The translations under genes and the position numbers were made by a program. A stretch of 64,000 nt of DNA from Coniferiporia sulphurascens (taxonomy: Eukaryota; Basidiomycota; Agaricomycetes; Hymenochaetales; Hymenochaetaceae): the NCBI GenBank assembly GCA_002794785.1, contig NBBA01000009.1:496001-560000 (forward strand), read 5' to 3'. This document shows positions 47,285-59,024 of the stretch, in pieces (within the stretch, counting starts at the first letter, position 1; every line of letters starts with the position of its first letter). Under the pieces are notes generated by a model. The model had not been told where the DNA came from. It ran no database searches and saw only the letters and a program-made list of their open reading frames with translations.

Positions 47285-48770
47285 TTACGACCGTCTGTGG
47301 ACTCTAGAAGGCCTTTCTTGAATTTGGGAGAGGTCGTCAATGTCCATCGTATCATCATCATACATGTCGTCGACCTCCTCATCCGATACAGAGACCCTAG
47401 TATAAGAGTGAGTAGATCGAAGCAGAATACGTTTAGGACAGCAACATACGCATTTTGCTTCTTCTGACCGTTCGCTTTCTTATTGGTCTTTTTCCCTTTA
47501 CCTGTTCTGGCATGGTTTTGAGTCCCTTGCGATTGTGACTGCGAAGGTAGCTGCGACTGCGCTTGCGATGGCTGGCTTGTGTATTGACTTGCGTCCATGC
47601 TTTCGCCCTCTTCTGCATCGCCGGCGCTCGTGCGTCGGGTACGCCTTCGTTCGTCTTGGCCGTGTTTAGCCGCTTCTTCGCCGATAATATGGAACACCTT
47701 TAAATCTGCGTTTTTGTCGTTCTTCCTATCTTCTGAGCTGGGCCACTGCTGTTGGCATGCGGGGCATCTGTCTTTGATGCCGTCTCTGCAGTGCTTGTGC
47801 AAGCGAACCTTGCAGTTCGGCGTCCGGCACAAAAAGCCTTTCGTCACAAGCTACAAGGGCACGTCCACAAACGAAAAGTAAAGTCAATAAAAACAATTTC
47901 AAAAAGGAGTGAAGGCACAAGAGAACCTACGTCCATGCAAACGGTACATTCCGGCAGCTCAACTTCGTCGTAGGTGTTCTTGAGGTACGCTCCAAGCTCG
48001 ATGATAGATCTGATTCCGAGCGAATAGCGACCAAGTCTGAACATGAATAACGTCAGACGCATGTCGTCTATAACATATCACCTATACGTACGCGCTCCGC
48101 ACCAGCCATCCTCTGGCGACAAAGCTGGCTAAAACGATTTCTCCTTGTGCCTTGGTCATTGCAGCCTTTAGATGGCTGACCTCCCTCAGCGCGGCCAAGG
48201 AAGACACAGAAAATGTATAGTTTGGGGCCAAAACTATTTGCTCTACCTGTGTTAACGAAAGAGTAAGCTCACGAAGAAGGTACAAATAAAGGAAGGAAAC
48301 TTGCAATAGCCTTGAAGAAAGCTATTTCTGCCGGACTGAAGTCAGTGGCTAGTTGTGCTGCCTCGTCTGCCTTAGTGTTGACCTTTATAAAGTGATAAGT
48401 AATCGATATAATACTGCAATTCAGACACTCACTAATGCATACATCGCCACCCGGGTGGTTTCGTCTCTGAAATACCTGAACTCGAGGGCAAGAGGATCGA
48501 GTAATTTGGCGATATTGTTCAAGAATAAGCCCCACTCATAACTGCCGCCCACGAATCGAATGTTTTTGGTAGGAGCTGCATCTAACTCAAGGCATATCAA
48601 AAAGACCGGTCTTCACGGTGAACGGGTTGAAGGCGGGGCGTACTTGCAACAGCCTCAGTGCATTTCTGCCAGAGCATCATTGCCACGTCTTCAGGCATGA
48701 TTCTACGTGACATAGCTGCCTGAAGGAATAGTCTGATAACATCCCCGGAATGTACCCTTGTTGATATCAT
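47285..48770 (-). CDS. NSE1: SMC5-SMC6 complex RING subunit NSE1
   Basis: RING-type E3 subunit of the SMC5/6 genome-stability complex. The N-terminal winged-helix part reads MISTRVHSGDVIRLFLQAAM, SRRIMPEDVAMMLWQKCTEA, matching the NSE1 start. An in-frame ATG at 48884 and an earlier exon are possible alternatives. Middle exons: YEWGLFLNNIAKLLDPLALE, APNYTFSVSSLAALREVSHL and LASFVARGWLVRSAY. The variant RING (C4HC3) is ELPECTVCMD, GFLCRTPNCKVRLHKHC and RCPACQQQW, joined over an intron near 47850-47930. After the RING is an S/T-Q cluster (47518-47589) and a Lys-rich stretch. The last exon reads VSVSDEEVDDMYDDDTMDID and ends RRS at 47285-47287. The gene converges on the AAA ATPase. Confidence 0.88.
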
Positions 48771-49113
48771 AGCGAGTTCGACGCTGGAGACGTGCTGGGT
48801 GCAGCGAGTCAGCGAGGTCACTAGAGACGCATCTACTGTCGCGTCGACGCGCCTTGATATTGTCGCACTCGGCAAGTTCCGCACGCTCCCCGAACATTAT
48901 CTGAGGTGGATGAAAAAAAATTCGGGGATATGCAAAAAGTATAGGCACGTGTAATATAGTAGTTACAATTTCTGTTGAAGATTCGTAACATATTCGTCGC
49001 TGCGAAAGGTATTCAGAACCAAAAAGTCCCTCTGCTCCTTTAGTGTCATTCCGCGTCCCGTCGTATTAGGTCATGAATGCTACATTAACCACGTCCACAC
49101 AACCAAAAAAATA
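48771..49113. other. Spacer upstream of NSE1
   Basis: 343 bp between two minus-strand genes. The part next to NSE1 is an open frame continuing upstream of the chosen start, and a short frame at about 48960-49050 (MTLKEQRDFLVLNTFRSDEY) could be a 5' exon or leader ORF. A CACGTG is at 48946-48951. Confidence 0.4.
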
Positions 49114-49973
49114 TCACAGCTTTGGCACCTTCAGCGTCTTGCTAACCATGGCCGCGGCCCACAGAGCAAACACGACCGATACGAGGTGGAGTTCGCCATT
49201 CCCGCCGTCCTCACCCCAAAGACGCACGAGTCCGCCCGGAATACCTTCCTTGCCAGCAATCCATCCTTTATACGTCCAAAACGACAACACACCAACAAGG
49301 CCTAGCGAGGATGGGATCGGCAAGCCCTCAAAGAACTTCGCTTTTCCCGAGGCATCCTTCGGGACAGAGGCGACTGTGGCGTTGAATCGTGCAAGACGTG
49401 CAAGACCACAGCAAATGAAGCCCGTGAGGACAACCGTGTCAAGAAGAGTGCGCAGGCCGACAACAAAGGCCAAAAGAGCTGGAGCAACGCCGAACGAAAT
49501 CTTTGTAGGTAATAAAAAAACAAGAGCGTCAACAATAGGTGATGTGGAGTATACACAAGCACTGTCGTGCGGAACATACCAAGTCAGCTAAGCTGTCGAG
49601 CTCCTGTCCAAGCATGCTACTTGATTTCCGCCAACGAGCCACCTTTCCGTCGAGGAAGTCGAACATGAGTCCAGCAAGAGGATACGCCAGCGCGGCATAG
49701 AGGTGCTCCTCATCGTTTGTTATTAGATATCTAGCAGATGAAAACACAGAGAAAGAGCCACAGAATCCATTCATAATAGTAACCAAGTCTGCAAGACGGA
49801 AATTCCTGTATAATGTTTCGGCCAGTTTAGCAAACCTTGCTGTTTCTCCGCTATGGAAAGAAAACATACCGCACAAGACTAAAGTGGCCGTCTGTGTCAT
49901 TATACTTTTGCAAAGCCGCGGCGGCGTCTTCACTAGTCGACCTTTTCTGCTCAGAGACTTTTCTTTTGCTCAT
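49114..49973 (-). CDS. CHO1: CDP-diacylglycerol-serine O-phosphatidyltransferase (PS synthase)
   Basis: ER enzyme that makes phosphatidylserine from CDP-diacylglycerol and serine. Exon 1 starts at 49973 (MSKRKVSEQKRSTSEDAAAA) and ends with HFSLVR. Exon 2 begins NFRLADLVTIMNGFCGSFSV, a first membrane segment, and contains the CDP-alcohol phosphatidyltransferase signature FDFLDGKVARWRKSSSML with the G-x3-D-x3-D part in GQELDSLADL. Exon 3 continues ISFGVAPALLAFVVGLRTLL, VVLTGFICCGLARLARFNAT, KFFEGLPIPSSLGLVG, ending SKTLKVPKL at a stop 49114-49116. All catalytic Asp are present. About 245 residues, close to the fungal type. It lies 7 kb from PIS1, which uses the same lipid donor. Confidence 0.93.
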
Positions 49974-50201
49974 CTGTGGTGTTCGTCAAGGTGTTGTGGC
50001 AAGGAGTAATGGGGGCGGCTGCAAAGTCGCGCATTGGTGCAGCGACACAGCCTACAATATGGAAGCACCACGTGGTGTTACTCATGCCGAAGCATGGCGC
50101 GGCCCATGTAGACGATCTCGATATTAATGATGGCAAAGAAACTGAATCATGGATAACTAATACAATATGGATTACAACAGATTTAGGCGGTGATAAAATA
50201 A

Positions 50202-52073
50202 TCATATATGCTCAAGCACCATTGCATCCTCATCTTTCTTTACTTCCGTCTTCACGATTCCGGATGCTTCTAGCTTCACCTTTTCCAGCTCTCTGCTCTT
50301 CGCGGCATAGTGGTTCGGATGCGTTACGCTCTCTCCGTCAAGACCCTGCCCGCGAGGAATCCCGTGCGTCACCTCGAACACTTTTGTGCATGCCACATGG
50401 AAGTGCTCTTGTTTTACTGCGTTCATAATTTCGGGCAAGTCTGCGACACCTAAGCCTTGCGGACCATACGTTGAGAGCAATGCCGTTTGGAGCCTTTCGC
50501 TGGAGAAATGGCGATATGGACAGCCGTGGCAATCTTGCGGTCCAGGTTGATTTTGTGTGATAACTCTCTGACATCTGTTTGCCCCATTTAGCACTCTGGT
50601 TCGTAGGGGGAAACTTCATGACATGCTCACGTATACGCGGGATAGTTAGTGCGCTTCCCTTCTAGACCGTAAGAGTGTCGTATGTTGTATCTGTACTCTT
50701 TATTGAATTTGTCGTCTGTGAGCCTCCCTCCGAACGCCTTTCTCCAGAATAAAACAGCTTCCTCAATGGACAACCCAACGACCTGAACCGCTTGATCAGA
50801 CCTTTGATGACTCCAATGTGGCTTGGTGAGGCTTACCTTCAAGAAGAGCCCATACTGCAATCGTCCAAAATGTTTCAAGTGGCGGTCTTTCTTTAAACAG
50901 TCATGCAGATGGCGCATGCACATCGGCCAGTGTTTGTCCGCAAGCCCATCAACCATTTCTGCTGTTACCCCCTCTCCATCTAGGCCATCTGTCGATGTGT
51001 ACTCGGACGCAACACTCATGCCCGATAGGAAGCCCTGGCCCAGATGTTCAAGGATGGGCATAAGTCGGGTATCTTCATCTAGTCGTGGCAATGCCCTGGC
51101 CGTTTGCTGGAGCAGTATTTAGTCATAATCATGACGAAAAAGTCAAGTACACACCTCAAGCGCTGCCTCTAACCTTGTCTGAAATTCTTGGAAAACAATG
51201 CTAGACTGGTCCTTTGAAGGTACATATGCCCAGCCGCCTTTGAGATACACGCGCCTCTTTTCAATTAGGTCTGGTACACGAGTCCATTTCACCTGAGGCA
51301 GACATATTTTTAATTAAATGACTGCGGCGAATTTACAGGCTAAACCTGCCTTGTACCAAGAGGCTTCACCTGGATTAACACTCTTCAAGTCATTCATCAA
51401 CGCCTTGTTTCTCTCTTCCTCTTCGCTAAGCTTGATGAATTGGGTCAGTTTACTGCCGTACATGGGGGGAAAAGATACATACGGTCAACCAACCAAAATT
51501 CCTCGACTCCAAAAACAGCTTGCGCTCGGTGCCGTCGTCATATTCATAACGGATACGGAAAAGGATTGTTTCCGCCTTAACGAAACGTCTGCGCAGTTCC
51601 TCTCTAGACACGTTGTCAACCAATGCCTCCGGAAAATGAACGCGATTACACACGAGCGGCAGAACGCGAGGCGTAGGACAAAATGCCCAATGTGATCCTT
51701 CCTCCTCTCTTCCTCAACAGCCTCGTATTTGGCGCTGCTTGAGTGGAGAGGCACGTATTTTTCCGTCTGTGTTTTCACGATTGCCTTCAGTTCGTCGTAT
51801 GTCCTGTTACGGACCTGGGACGCCTCGATCTCAGACAGAACGCGAAGTCTGTCGATTGCGTAGCGCTCAAATTCATCAAGGGTAATATCCATTAACGGAG
51901 GTTTGTCGTAGCTGAGCGAGTAATAGCAGGTATGGGTCAATTTGAAGCCTCAGGGCGACGGGCTTGTTGGCTCACAAATTAAGCCTGTGTGGATATGGAT
52001 GGACATCATGGCGCTGCACCAATCCCGTCTGATTGCCTTTTCGTGGAGTGGCTCGCGATGAGGTGCTGAGCAT
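50202..52073 (-). CDS. PRI2: DNA primase large subunit
   Basis: Regulatory subunit of the primase-polymerase alpha complex, carrying the 4Fe-4S domain used in RNA primer synthesis. The start at 52073 reads MLSTSSRATPRKGNQTGLVQ; exon 1 ends YPHRLNF at a gtgagc donor and joins across a ctcag acceptor near 51926 to YDKPPLMDITLDEFERYAID, as in other eukaryotes. Next RNRTYDELKAIVKTQTEKYV and HIGHFVLRLAFCRSEELRRR. The C-terminal Fe-S domain shows GLADKHWPMCMRHLHDCLKK, HFGRLQYGLFLK, EEAVLFWRKAFGGRLTDDKF, YRYNIRHSYGLEGKRTNYPA, PGPQDCHGCPYRHF. The stop is at 50202-50204. The Fe-S Cys appear in MCMRH, a middle Cys in the CQRVI exon, and DCHGCPY, so the cluster seems intact. Confidence 0.93.
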
Positions 52074-52464
52074 GTTGGTCAAGATCTGTATGGGTTTTGA
52101 ACGCGTTCAAACTTCAGGCGCACAAGACGCGTACAATCATGTCCGTGACCGTTACATGTCGCGCTGTGTCACGATAAGCAATTTCGGCTTTCATCTTGAT
52201 TGACTTTCCTTTCACCTTGGAGGTATTATGCATGAAGTTCACTTGTAAAGAAATCCAGAGCTTTATATAGTCTCCTATGTATGTGGGCGATGTTCAAATT
52301 GCAGCTACAATTAATAGTAGAGTTTACGCCGACGAAGTGCCTAATGGCGGGGGAAATCGGGGAAATCCGAACTAAGGCCGAGCGTTGAGTCACAATTTGC
52401 AGCAAAAATATGTATTCCGTGTCTGCTGCGCCTTTGCTGGCTTGTTTCTCCTCCCGAACTCACC
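52074..52464. promoter_or_regulatory. Divergent promoter PRI2/ASN1
   Basis: 391 bp between divergent start codons. It holds a TATATAG word near 52264-52270 and a TGAGTCA at 52386-52392. No coding content supported. Confidence 0.45.
52386..52392 (+). promoter_or_regulatory. Gcn4/CPC1-type site upstream of ASN1
   Basis: Perfect TGAGTCA, the palindromic core bound by yeast Gcn4 and Neurospora CPC1. It ends 72 bp before the ASN1 ATG. Asparagine synthetase genes are classical targets of general amino-acid control. Position and sequence support it; binding is inferred. Confidence 0.5.
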
Positions 52465-54730
52465 ATGTGCGGCATCTGTGCAGTATTTGGCCTGGATGTC
52501 CCCGCAGCGTCAAGGACAAAGGTCCTCGCCCTTTCAAAAAAATTACGCCACAGAGGTCCGGACTGGTCGGGCTGTTATGTCGGCAAGGAGGCGATTCTTG
52601 CCCACGAGCGTTTAGCAATTGTTGGTGTCGGTGCGTGCCAGTGTTTTCTTTTTATGGCTCATCAACTCACGCCGTCGGCTAGACACCGGCGCGCAGCCTC
52701 TCGTTAGCGAAGATGGCAAGCAAATTCTTGCCGTTAACGGTGAAATATACAACCACATTCAGCTAAGGAAGAGCCTTAGCTCTGACGTTAAGTTCAAGAC
52801 TCACTCAGATTGTGAGCCCATTCTGTCATTGGTACGCACTTATTTCGATAGCATATATGCACTTTTGCCGACGTTGACTGGCATTGCAGTACAAAAAACA
52901 TGACAAGGCGCTCTGTGATATGCTCGACGGCATGTTCTCCTTCGTCCTACTCGATGAATCTGTCACCCCGACCCGGATCATCGCAGCTCGCGATCCCATC
53001 GGTATTACTACCTTGTACCAAGGCTGGAGTTCCAAGAAGCCTGGCGTCATTTATTTCGCCTCAGAGCTGAAAGCGCTGGTCAGTGAATGCGACGATATCA
53101 TATCTTTCCCGCCGGGCCACGTTTTCGATAGTAAAACGGGCACAACGGAACGCTACTACAACCCATCTTGGTGGAACTCCGATATCGGACCCAGCCCGAC
53201 TACCCCGCCGGACCTCACGGTTCTCCGCGAGGCGCTCGAAGCTGCAGTGCGTAAACGGCTAATGAGTGAAGTGCCGTACGGTGTCCTCTTGAGCGGCGGC
53301 CTGGACAGTAGCTTGATTGCATCGATTGCGGCACGGGAGACAGAGAAGGTTGCGCAGGCACAATATCATGCTCGCAAACGCAAGCTTGAGGAGGCTCAGA
53401 GTGGACCCTCGACACCCAAGGGCGAAGTCGACGAGGAAGGTAGGAGTCACTGCAGTTTTCGAAACTGCTATCAAGTTATTTACCATTCAATCCATAATTT
53501 AAGCTACCCTCGCGGCCTGGCCTCAACTTCACTCATTCTCCATCGGCCTTGAGAACTCGCCTGATCTTCTCGCTGCACGGAAAACGGCGCATTACCTTGG
53601 CACCTTCCACCACGAGTACGTGTTCACCGTGCAAGAGGGTCTCGACGCAATCCCGGACGTAATCTACCATCTTGAGACGTACGATGTTACAACCGTGCGC
53701 GCAAGCACCCCCATGTACCTCTTGAGCCGCAAAATAAAGGCTATGGGTGTAAAGATGGTCCTTAGTGGTGAAGGAAGTGATGAAATCTTTGGTGGATACC
53801 TCTACTTCCACGCCGCCCCGGACAAAGAGGCATTCCATCAAGAATGTGTGAAGCGTGTCAAGAACCTCCATACCTCTGATTGTCTGCGGGCCAACAAGTA
53901 CTTTCTATCTTTTACAATGCTTAACCGGCAAATGTTAAATGGGGGGACTTTTACAGGTCGACAATGGCATGGGGCCTGGAAGCACGTGTACCCTTCTTAG
54001 ACAAGGCCTTCCTTGAAGTCGCGATGAACATTGATCCGGCAGCCAAGATGTTTAGCAAGGGCAGTTCTCAAGAGTTCGATGAGGACGGTCGACCGAAAAT
54101 GGAGAAGGTTTATCGGAATACATAACGAACTCATGTCTTTACTGACTCGATGACTTTTCCGCAGTACATCATCCGCAAAGCGTTTGATTGCTCCCCGGGC
54201 GGCAAGGTATGTATCGTACTTTTTTACATCTTGTTAGTGCGGCAGCTTATTAAGTTTATTCAGCCTTATCTTCCTCAGTCCATCCTCTGGAGACAGAAAG
54301 AGCAGTTTTCCGACGGTGTTGGGTACTCCTGGATAGACGGGTTTGTCCTTATGCGAATTGCTAACTATAATCTATCGTGTTGATGTCATCCTTTTCCCGC
54401 AAACAGCATTAAAGCTCACGCCGAATCCACAGTCTCCGACGCCGACTTTGCTCAGCGTGCCGAGCGCTGGCCCGTAGACACGCCAGACACGAAAGAGGGA
54501 TACTACATTCGCGAGATATTCGAAGGTAAGTCCGCACATTTAGTCTCACCATAACAATAATCGCACCCGTCCACCAACCATTATACCTTGTCCTTTCAGG
54601 TCATTTCCCGACAGAGGCAGCCTCCAGAACCGCAGTGCGGTGGGTTCCTCGGGGAGACTGGGGCTGCTCGTCTGATCCGAGTGGACGGAGCGTCAGCATA
54701 CACAACGCAGCATATGAAGCAACCGACTAG
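52465..54730 (+). CDS. ASN1: Asparagine synthetase (glutamine-hydrolysing)
   Basis: Class-B asparagine synthetase: converts aspartate, glutamine and ATP to asparagine. The start at 52465 is MCGICAVFG, so Cys2, the glutaminase nucleophile, is present after Met removal. The N-domain continues [47 protein letters not shown]. The synthetase domain has the ATP P-loop in [55 protein letters not shown] and [20 protein letters not shown]. Late exons: [29 protein letters not shown] and [20 protein letters not shown], ending AAYEATD at 54728-54730. An insert-like Lys/Arg-rich stretch follows the P-loop ([13 protein letters not shown]). Full length with about eight introns, single copy here. Promoter carries a Gcn4-type site. 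Confidence 0.95.
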
Positions 54731-55340
54731 ATTGTATATTTTCGAGAAAAAAATCAATCTAAATGCAGTTATAGAGAGGGCAGACAATATAGCAGGGCCA
54801 CTTGGGGCCAAAACACCGGGTTCTGTATTACACATTAAACTTAGCGTCTATCCCGATGTACTGAGTAACATGTTTACGCTGATGTAGATGGGTAGAGTAA
54901 AGAGGGCCGAAAACCGGCGGATGTTCCTCATCACGATCATCAGTCAGTCCGCAGGTTCATCCAAAGGAGCGTGGGTTATAATAAGGACAAAAGAAGAAAC
55001 GGGATAGGGAATTGTTTAGCTTATCGGGCACCAACGGCTCGTCAAGAAAAAGAAAAGGATACAGATGGCGTAAAAGGAGCGTCGTATGTTGAGTCGTAAA
55101 CAAAGGGAGCGTAATCGGTATAAGGGGGGCTGATTGAATATAGCCTAAGATAATTAGCGAGAACGAGGAAATGGTCAGAGAGGAAGAATGAGGAGGAAAT
55201 AACACATGGTAGTAATAGAAAACACATGAAGAATTCAACGGAAGCACGAGACACTGAAAGCGAGAAACGGTGAAAAGGGGAAATAGGCAACGGAAAAGAG
55301 AAAAAAAATTAAGGAGAGTGTATGGTAATTAGACGTGGAC
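54731..55340. other. Convergent intergenic region
   Basis: 610 bp between the converging ASN1 and RhoGEF genes. The second half is purine-rich on the plus strand. It presumably holds both 3' UTRs. I see no gene or structured element. Confidence 0.5.
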
Positions 55341-58300
55341 CTAAACAACGTTCAGCTGAGAATCTTGCGCCATCAACTGACGGTATAGACCCACTCCAGA
55401 ATCTTCAGATGGTGCAGGCGAAGCGAGAAGTTTGTTGTTGTTCGTGCGTACGCCGGAGGTGCTCGTTTGTGAGATGTTGCGCGCACGTGTGCGCGAGGAA
55501 ATAGGGGTCGTTGTTCCCGCCCGCGTACTGCCATCCCATGCGGGGCGCGACGTGCTCGTCACTGTCGATTTTGCCATTGAATGACCGTCTTCCGAGTATG
55601 CAGCTCGCCTTGACACAGGTGTCGCTGCCTGTGTACGCCGGCTGGCAGGGCGCGGGTGGTGGTGATGGTGGTGGTGCGGATGGTGTTGCGAGCCATCTGG
55701 GCTCACGAGCCGCGTGCCAAACTTCGCGTTCGCAGACGATTCGCGACTGTAGCCCAGCGGTGTGAGTGAGCCCTTGCGGTTCGCCGTTACCGCACCACGG
55801 TTTTTGGGCTTGTGAATTGTGACTTTGTCGGCGCCCCAGTACGAGAAGCTCATCTTGCTCTTCCTGTCAGAGTCGGACGAGTCGTTCTCATCATCTTCCT
55901 CCTCTGGAGGCATGAGTGATGAGTGACCTGTAGGAGTCCCAGAATGGACTGTAGCACGTGAGCGTACAACGCTGTGAATAGATAGTCAGGGAAATAATGT
56001 GGGAAACGATGCAAAGAGTATTTACTCGTCCATCGAAACAACACCCTGCTTCGGGTCCGGAAGACCGGCGATGGCCCAATTTTCGATCTGTGCAAAGGAA
56101 GAAGTCAGATAAAAGCGACCATTTGAATCGATCCATGTCCCAATAGCTTGCCTTGATGAATTTGTACATATTTCTTGGCTTTGTATGTGCACTTCTGCGT
56201 CCAGTTGTCGCATATTTTGCCTTTGCCTGCAGTTCCGGGAGTGAATTGGTCCTAGAGGTCGATGGCGATGCCAGAGGCAGCGATGTGATTCCCGTTCGTT
56301 GACATCTCAGGACGACATCATTGAACACAACCAGCCACATATCTTTCTTCCCTCCTACGGAATTCGAGCTATTACTCTGCAAAACATCGCTTAACCTACG
56401 GAACGACGATTTGCCCTTGACGTTCTTTCCGGCCCCAGCCGTCGGAGGTGGGGGCCGCATCTGTACGGAAGGCTGTGATTGCGTCTGGGACGGTTGAACG
56501 AGCGGACGCTCCTCGACGAGCAGGCGAGAAGATTTCGGCAGCGCAAGCTGGCGCACCTTCTCAAGTCCATCGATTCGTGCAAACGCATCACGCGTCCGGT
56601 CGCGCTCTTCCTTCTGAATCTTCTCGTCCTCGATGCTGCGCACGATCGTTTCTACTTCTGCGACCATTAGCAACGTGCTTTCGTACTCAAACGTGCTCGG
56701 GTCGGTATGGTAGAGGAGGTTCTGGAAAAGCAGCGGATACTTAAGCAGACGTTGGAAGGGCTTTGAGAGGGATATGGCAAGCCCTGTCTCGCCCTTCTCG
56801 ACTGCGTCCTGCTCGAGCCGCTGAAGAGTCTTGCAAATCTTCATCCACACGGCGGCATCCTGATTTTTCGGCTTTTTCTTGTCGCTTGCCGTTGAGAGTG
56901 CGTTGTCGACTTGCTCCAGTGCCCGCTCGAGGTGAAGAACGTACGTTGCATACCCGCGTAGAATGTGTGACTTTATTCAACAAAATCAGCTTCTAAAGGG
57001 TGAGCAGTCGAGAAAGCACACTTACGTTAGAGACGAAAACGTCTGCCAAGCTCCGAACAAGAGGATACTGTTCTTCGTATCGCTTCCTCAGCCCCTCACT
57101 CAACGAAATATGACCATTAAAGATTCCACCCTCCAGCACCTCCAAGCACTTTCGCAAGTCCTCGGGAAGTTGGTTGGGAGCGACCGAATCGCTAATGAGC
57201 GTATCTGGTTGAGCCGTATTGCGTCTGAGCTTCTTCAGCACACGCGATGACGCTGACTTTTCCGTCTGCTGTGTCGGCGCGTACGACACCTCGCGCTCCC
57301 GCGCATCATAAGCTGATTGACGGCCAAGTGAAACCGTCGAGCCTTGCTGCTGAGCGCGAGGCGGCGGGGGTAGTGACTGGTGTGAACGCGTCGGGAACGG
57401 AAGCGCTGCCCTATTCTGCTTGCCGTGTTGTGTTGTCGTATTGTACGGAGAGCGCGGGTGATTCAGTTTCTCAACGGCGGCAGCGATTGCAGAACCTGCC
57501 CCGCCCCAGCGCTGATTGGTTCCACCCGCACCAGTCCCACCGGCGTAACCCCTGCCAACCTGGTCCTGAGCCTCTTCATCATCCGTGTCAAGTGAATCAC
57601 CGTCGATGTTGGGCGTGCTTTCTTTTGCGGCAGCTGTCCCATGTGCAGCATTGTTGCCTGTCGCTGGCGTTTCAGCACGAAGGCCAGGCGTAGGGGAAAG
57701 AAAGCGCGTGGCAATGGGGAGGTGGTCAAAGGACTCGCGTGGCGAACCGCCGCGAGCATAGTATTCGTCGTGATCGATCGGCGTGGGCGAACAGGTGGGC
57801 GGTGATGCGTAAGGATGTAAAAGAGGTTCGATGAAGGTCTCCCGCAACTTCGTCAGTTCGTTTACGTATCTAAAATGCACATTTTAAAACAAGGCACAGC
57901 AAGTAGGTCTGGACGACTTGCCTTTCCTCACTCGCCACAATCTCCCACAGTACCTCCTGGCGTGTGCGTTCTCGAGGCCCGATATTCGAAACTAGGTCCT
58001 CCTCAGCGGCTTCACTCCAAGATGCGGTTGCCAGTATGCGGCTAGAATTTTGGCTAGTTTGCGAGTACGGCGTGGTAGAGCGCATAGATGCGTTTACACT
58101 GGCGTTGTCCGTGAACGTCTTTTGCGAGTTGGGCGACAAAGCAGTACGCGTTGACGTCGCTGTGGCCTTTCCGGACGTCGCGCTTGGACCCTTCGAGATA
58201 ACATTTACTTTTGAAGAAGACGCGGCGCTCGTTGATCCACGCGTCTCTGAACCATGCGCAGCCTGAAAGCGAGTCACGGTCGTCTTCAATGGGGCGGCAG

Positions 58301-59024
58301 GGTTCTTTGCTGCGTCACCGTTGCCATTCGAACCACCGGCGTGCCCGTTGCTGCTACCATTTGTTTGCGATCCGCCATTGGCGACGGAGGCTGCGGGCGC
58401 GGAGCCATTAGAGCTCGTCGGATTAGTCTTAGGTTCGCTGAGTGCGCGCTGAAGCGGTGCAGGAGTTGGCGGCGGAGAGATAAACGCAACCTTTTTGGGA
58501 CCCACATTATCTCCCGCCGTACTATTCCCGTGCGTGGACGTACTCGTATCCGTCGCCTTGCGCGCGCTTCGCGAAGCAGACTGCGAAATTGCGGCGGAGG
58601 GTTCGAGGGAATCGCGTCGCGGAAGCTCCGTACGCGTGACAGTGCTAAAGCCTAGACCGTTGCGCTCATCGACCGACGGCGCCCTCGACGATGCCGGGGC
58701 CTGAGTATGGGAGTTTACTGAACCAGGAAGCGGCGTCCTTGTCGAAGAACGAGAGTCAGAGCTTGCCTGGGAGTTGGTGTGAGAGATGGAGATTGGAGAG
58801 CGGTCGATTTGCGGGAGTTGGTGGAGGTTGGGGTCAGGGAGAGGCTTTCCGGGGTTGAAGGACGTGGGCGTCGTGGTGATGTGGTCTGTCGGCGGCCATG
58901 CACGCAGCGGGGGCAGCTCAAGTTTCTCCTTGGCAGCGAGCGACGCGAGAGCCGGGTCAGATGAGGACAGAAATTTGTCTCTTTCTTTCTCCTTTTTGAA
59001 ACGGTGGAAGAGGGCCTTCATCAT
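55341..59024 (-). CDS. Rho guanine nucleotide exchange factor (DH-PH)
   Basis: Activator of Rho-family GTPases. The start at 59024 reads MMKALFHRFKKEKERDKFLS, followed by about 340 residues of Ser/Thr/Pro/Asn-rich disorder. The DH domain starts RTRQEVLWEIVASEER, crosses an intron (57870-57921) with a GC donor, continues YVNELTKLRETFIEPL, then is interrupted by about 210 low-complexity residues (57170-57805). It resumes with LPEDLRKCLEVLEGG, YPLVRSLADVFVSN, SHILRGYATYVLHLERALEQ, and the CR3 helix AISLSKPFQRLLKYPLLFQN. The PH domain shows KDMWLVVFNDVVLRCQRTG. A C-terminal Ser-rich tail has a His-rich run (QHHPHHHHHHHPRP). The stop is at 55341-55343. Target GTPase not deducible. Confidence 0.87.
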
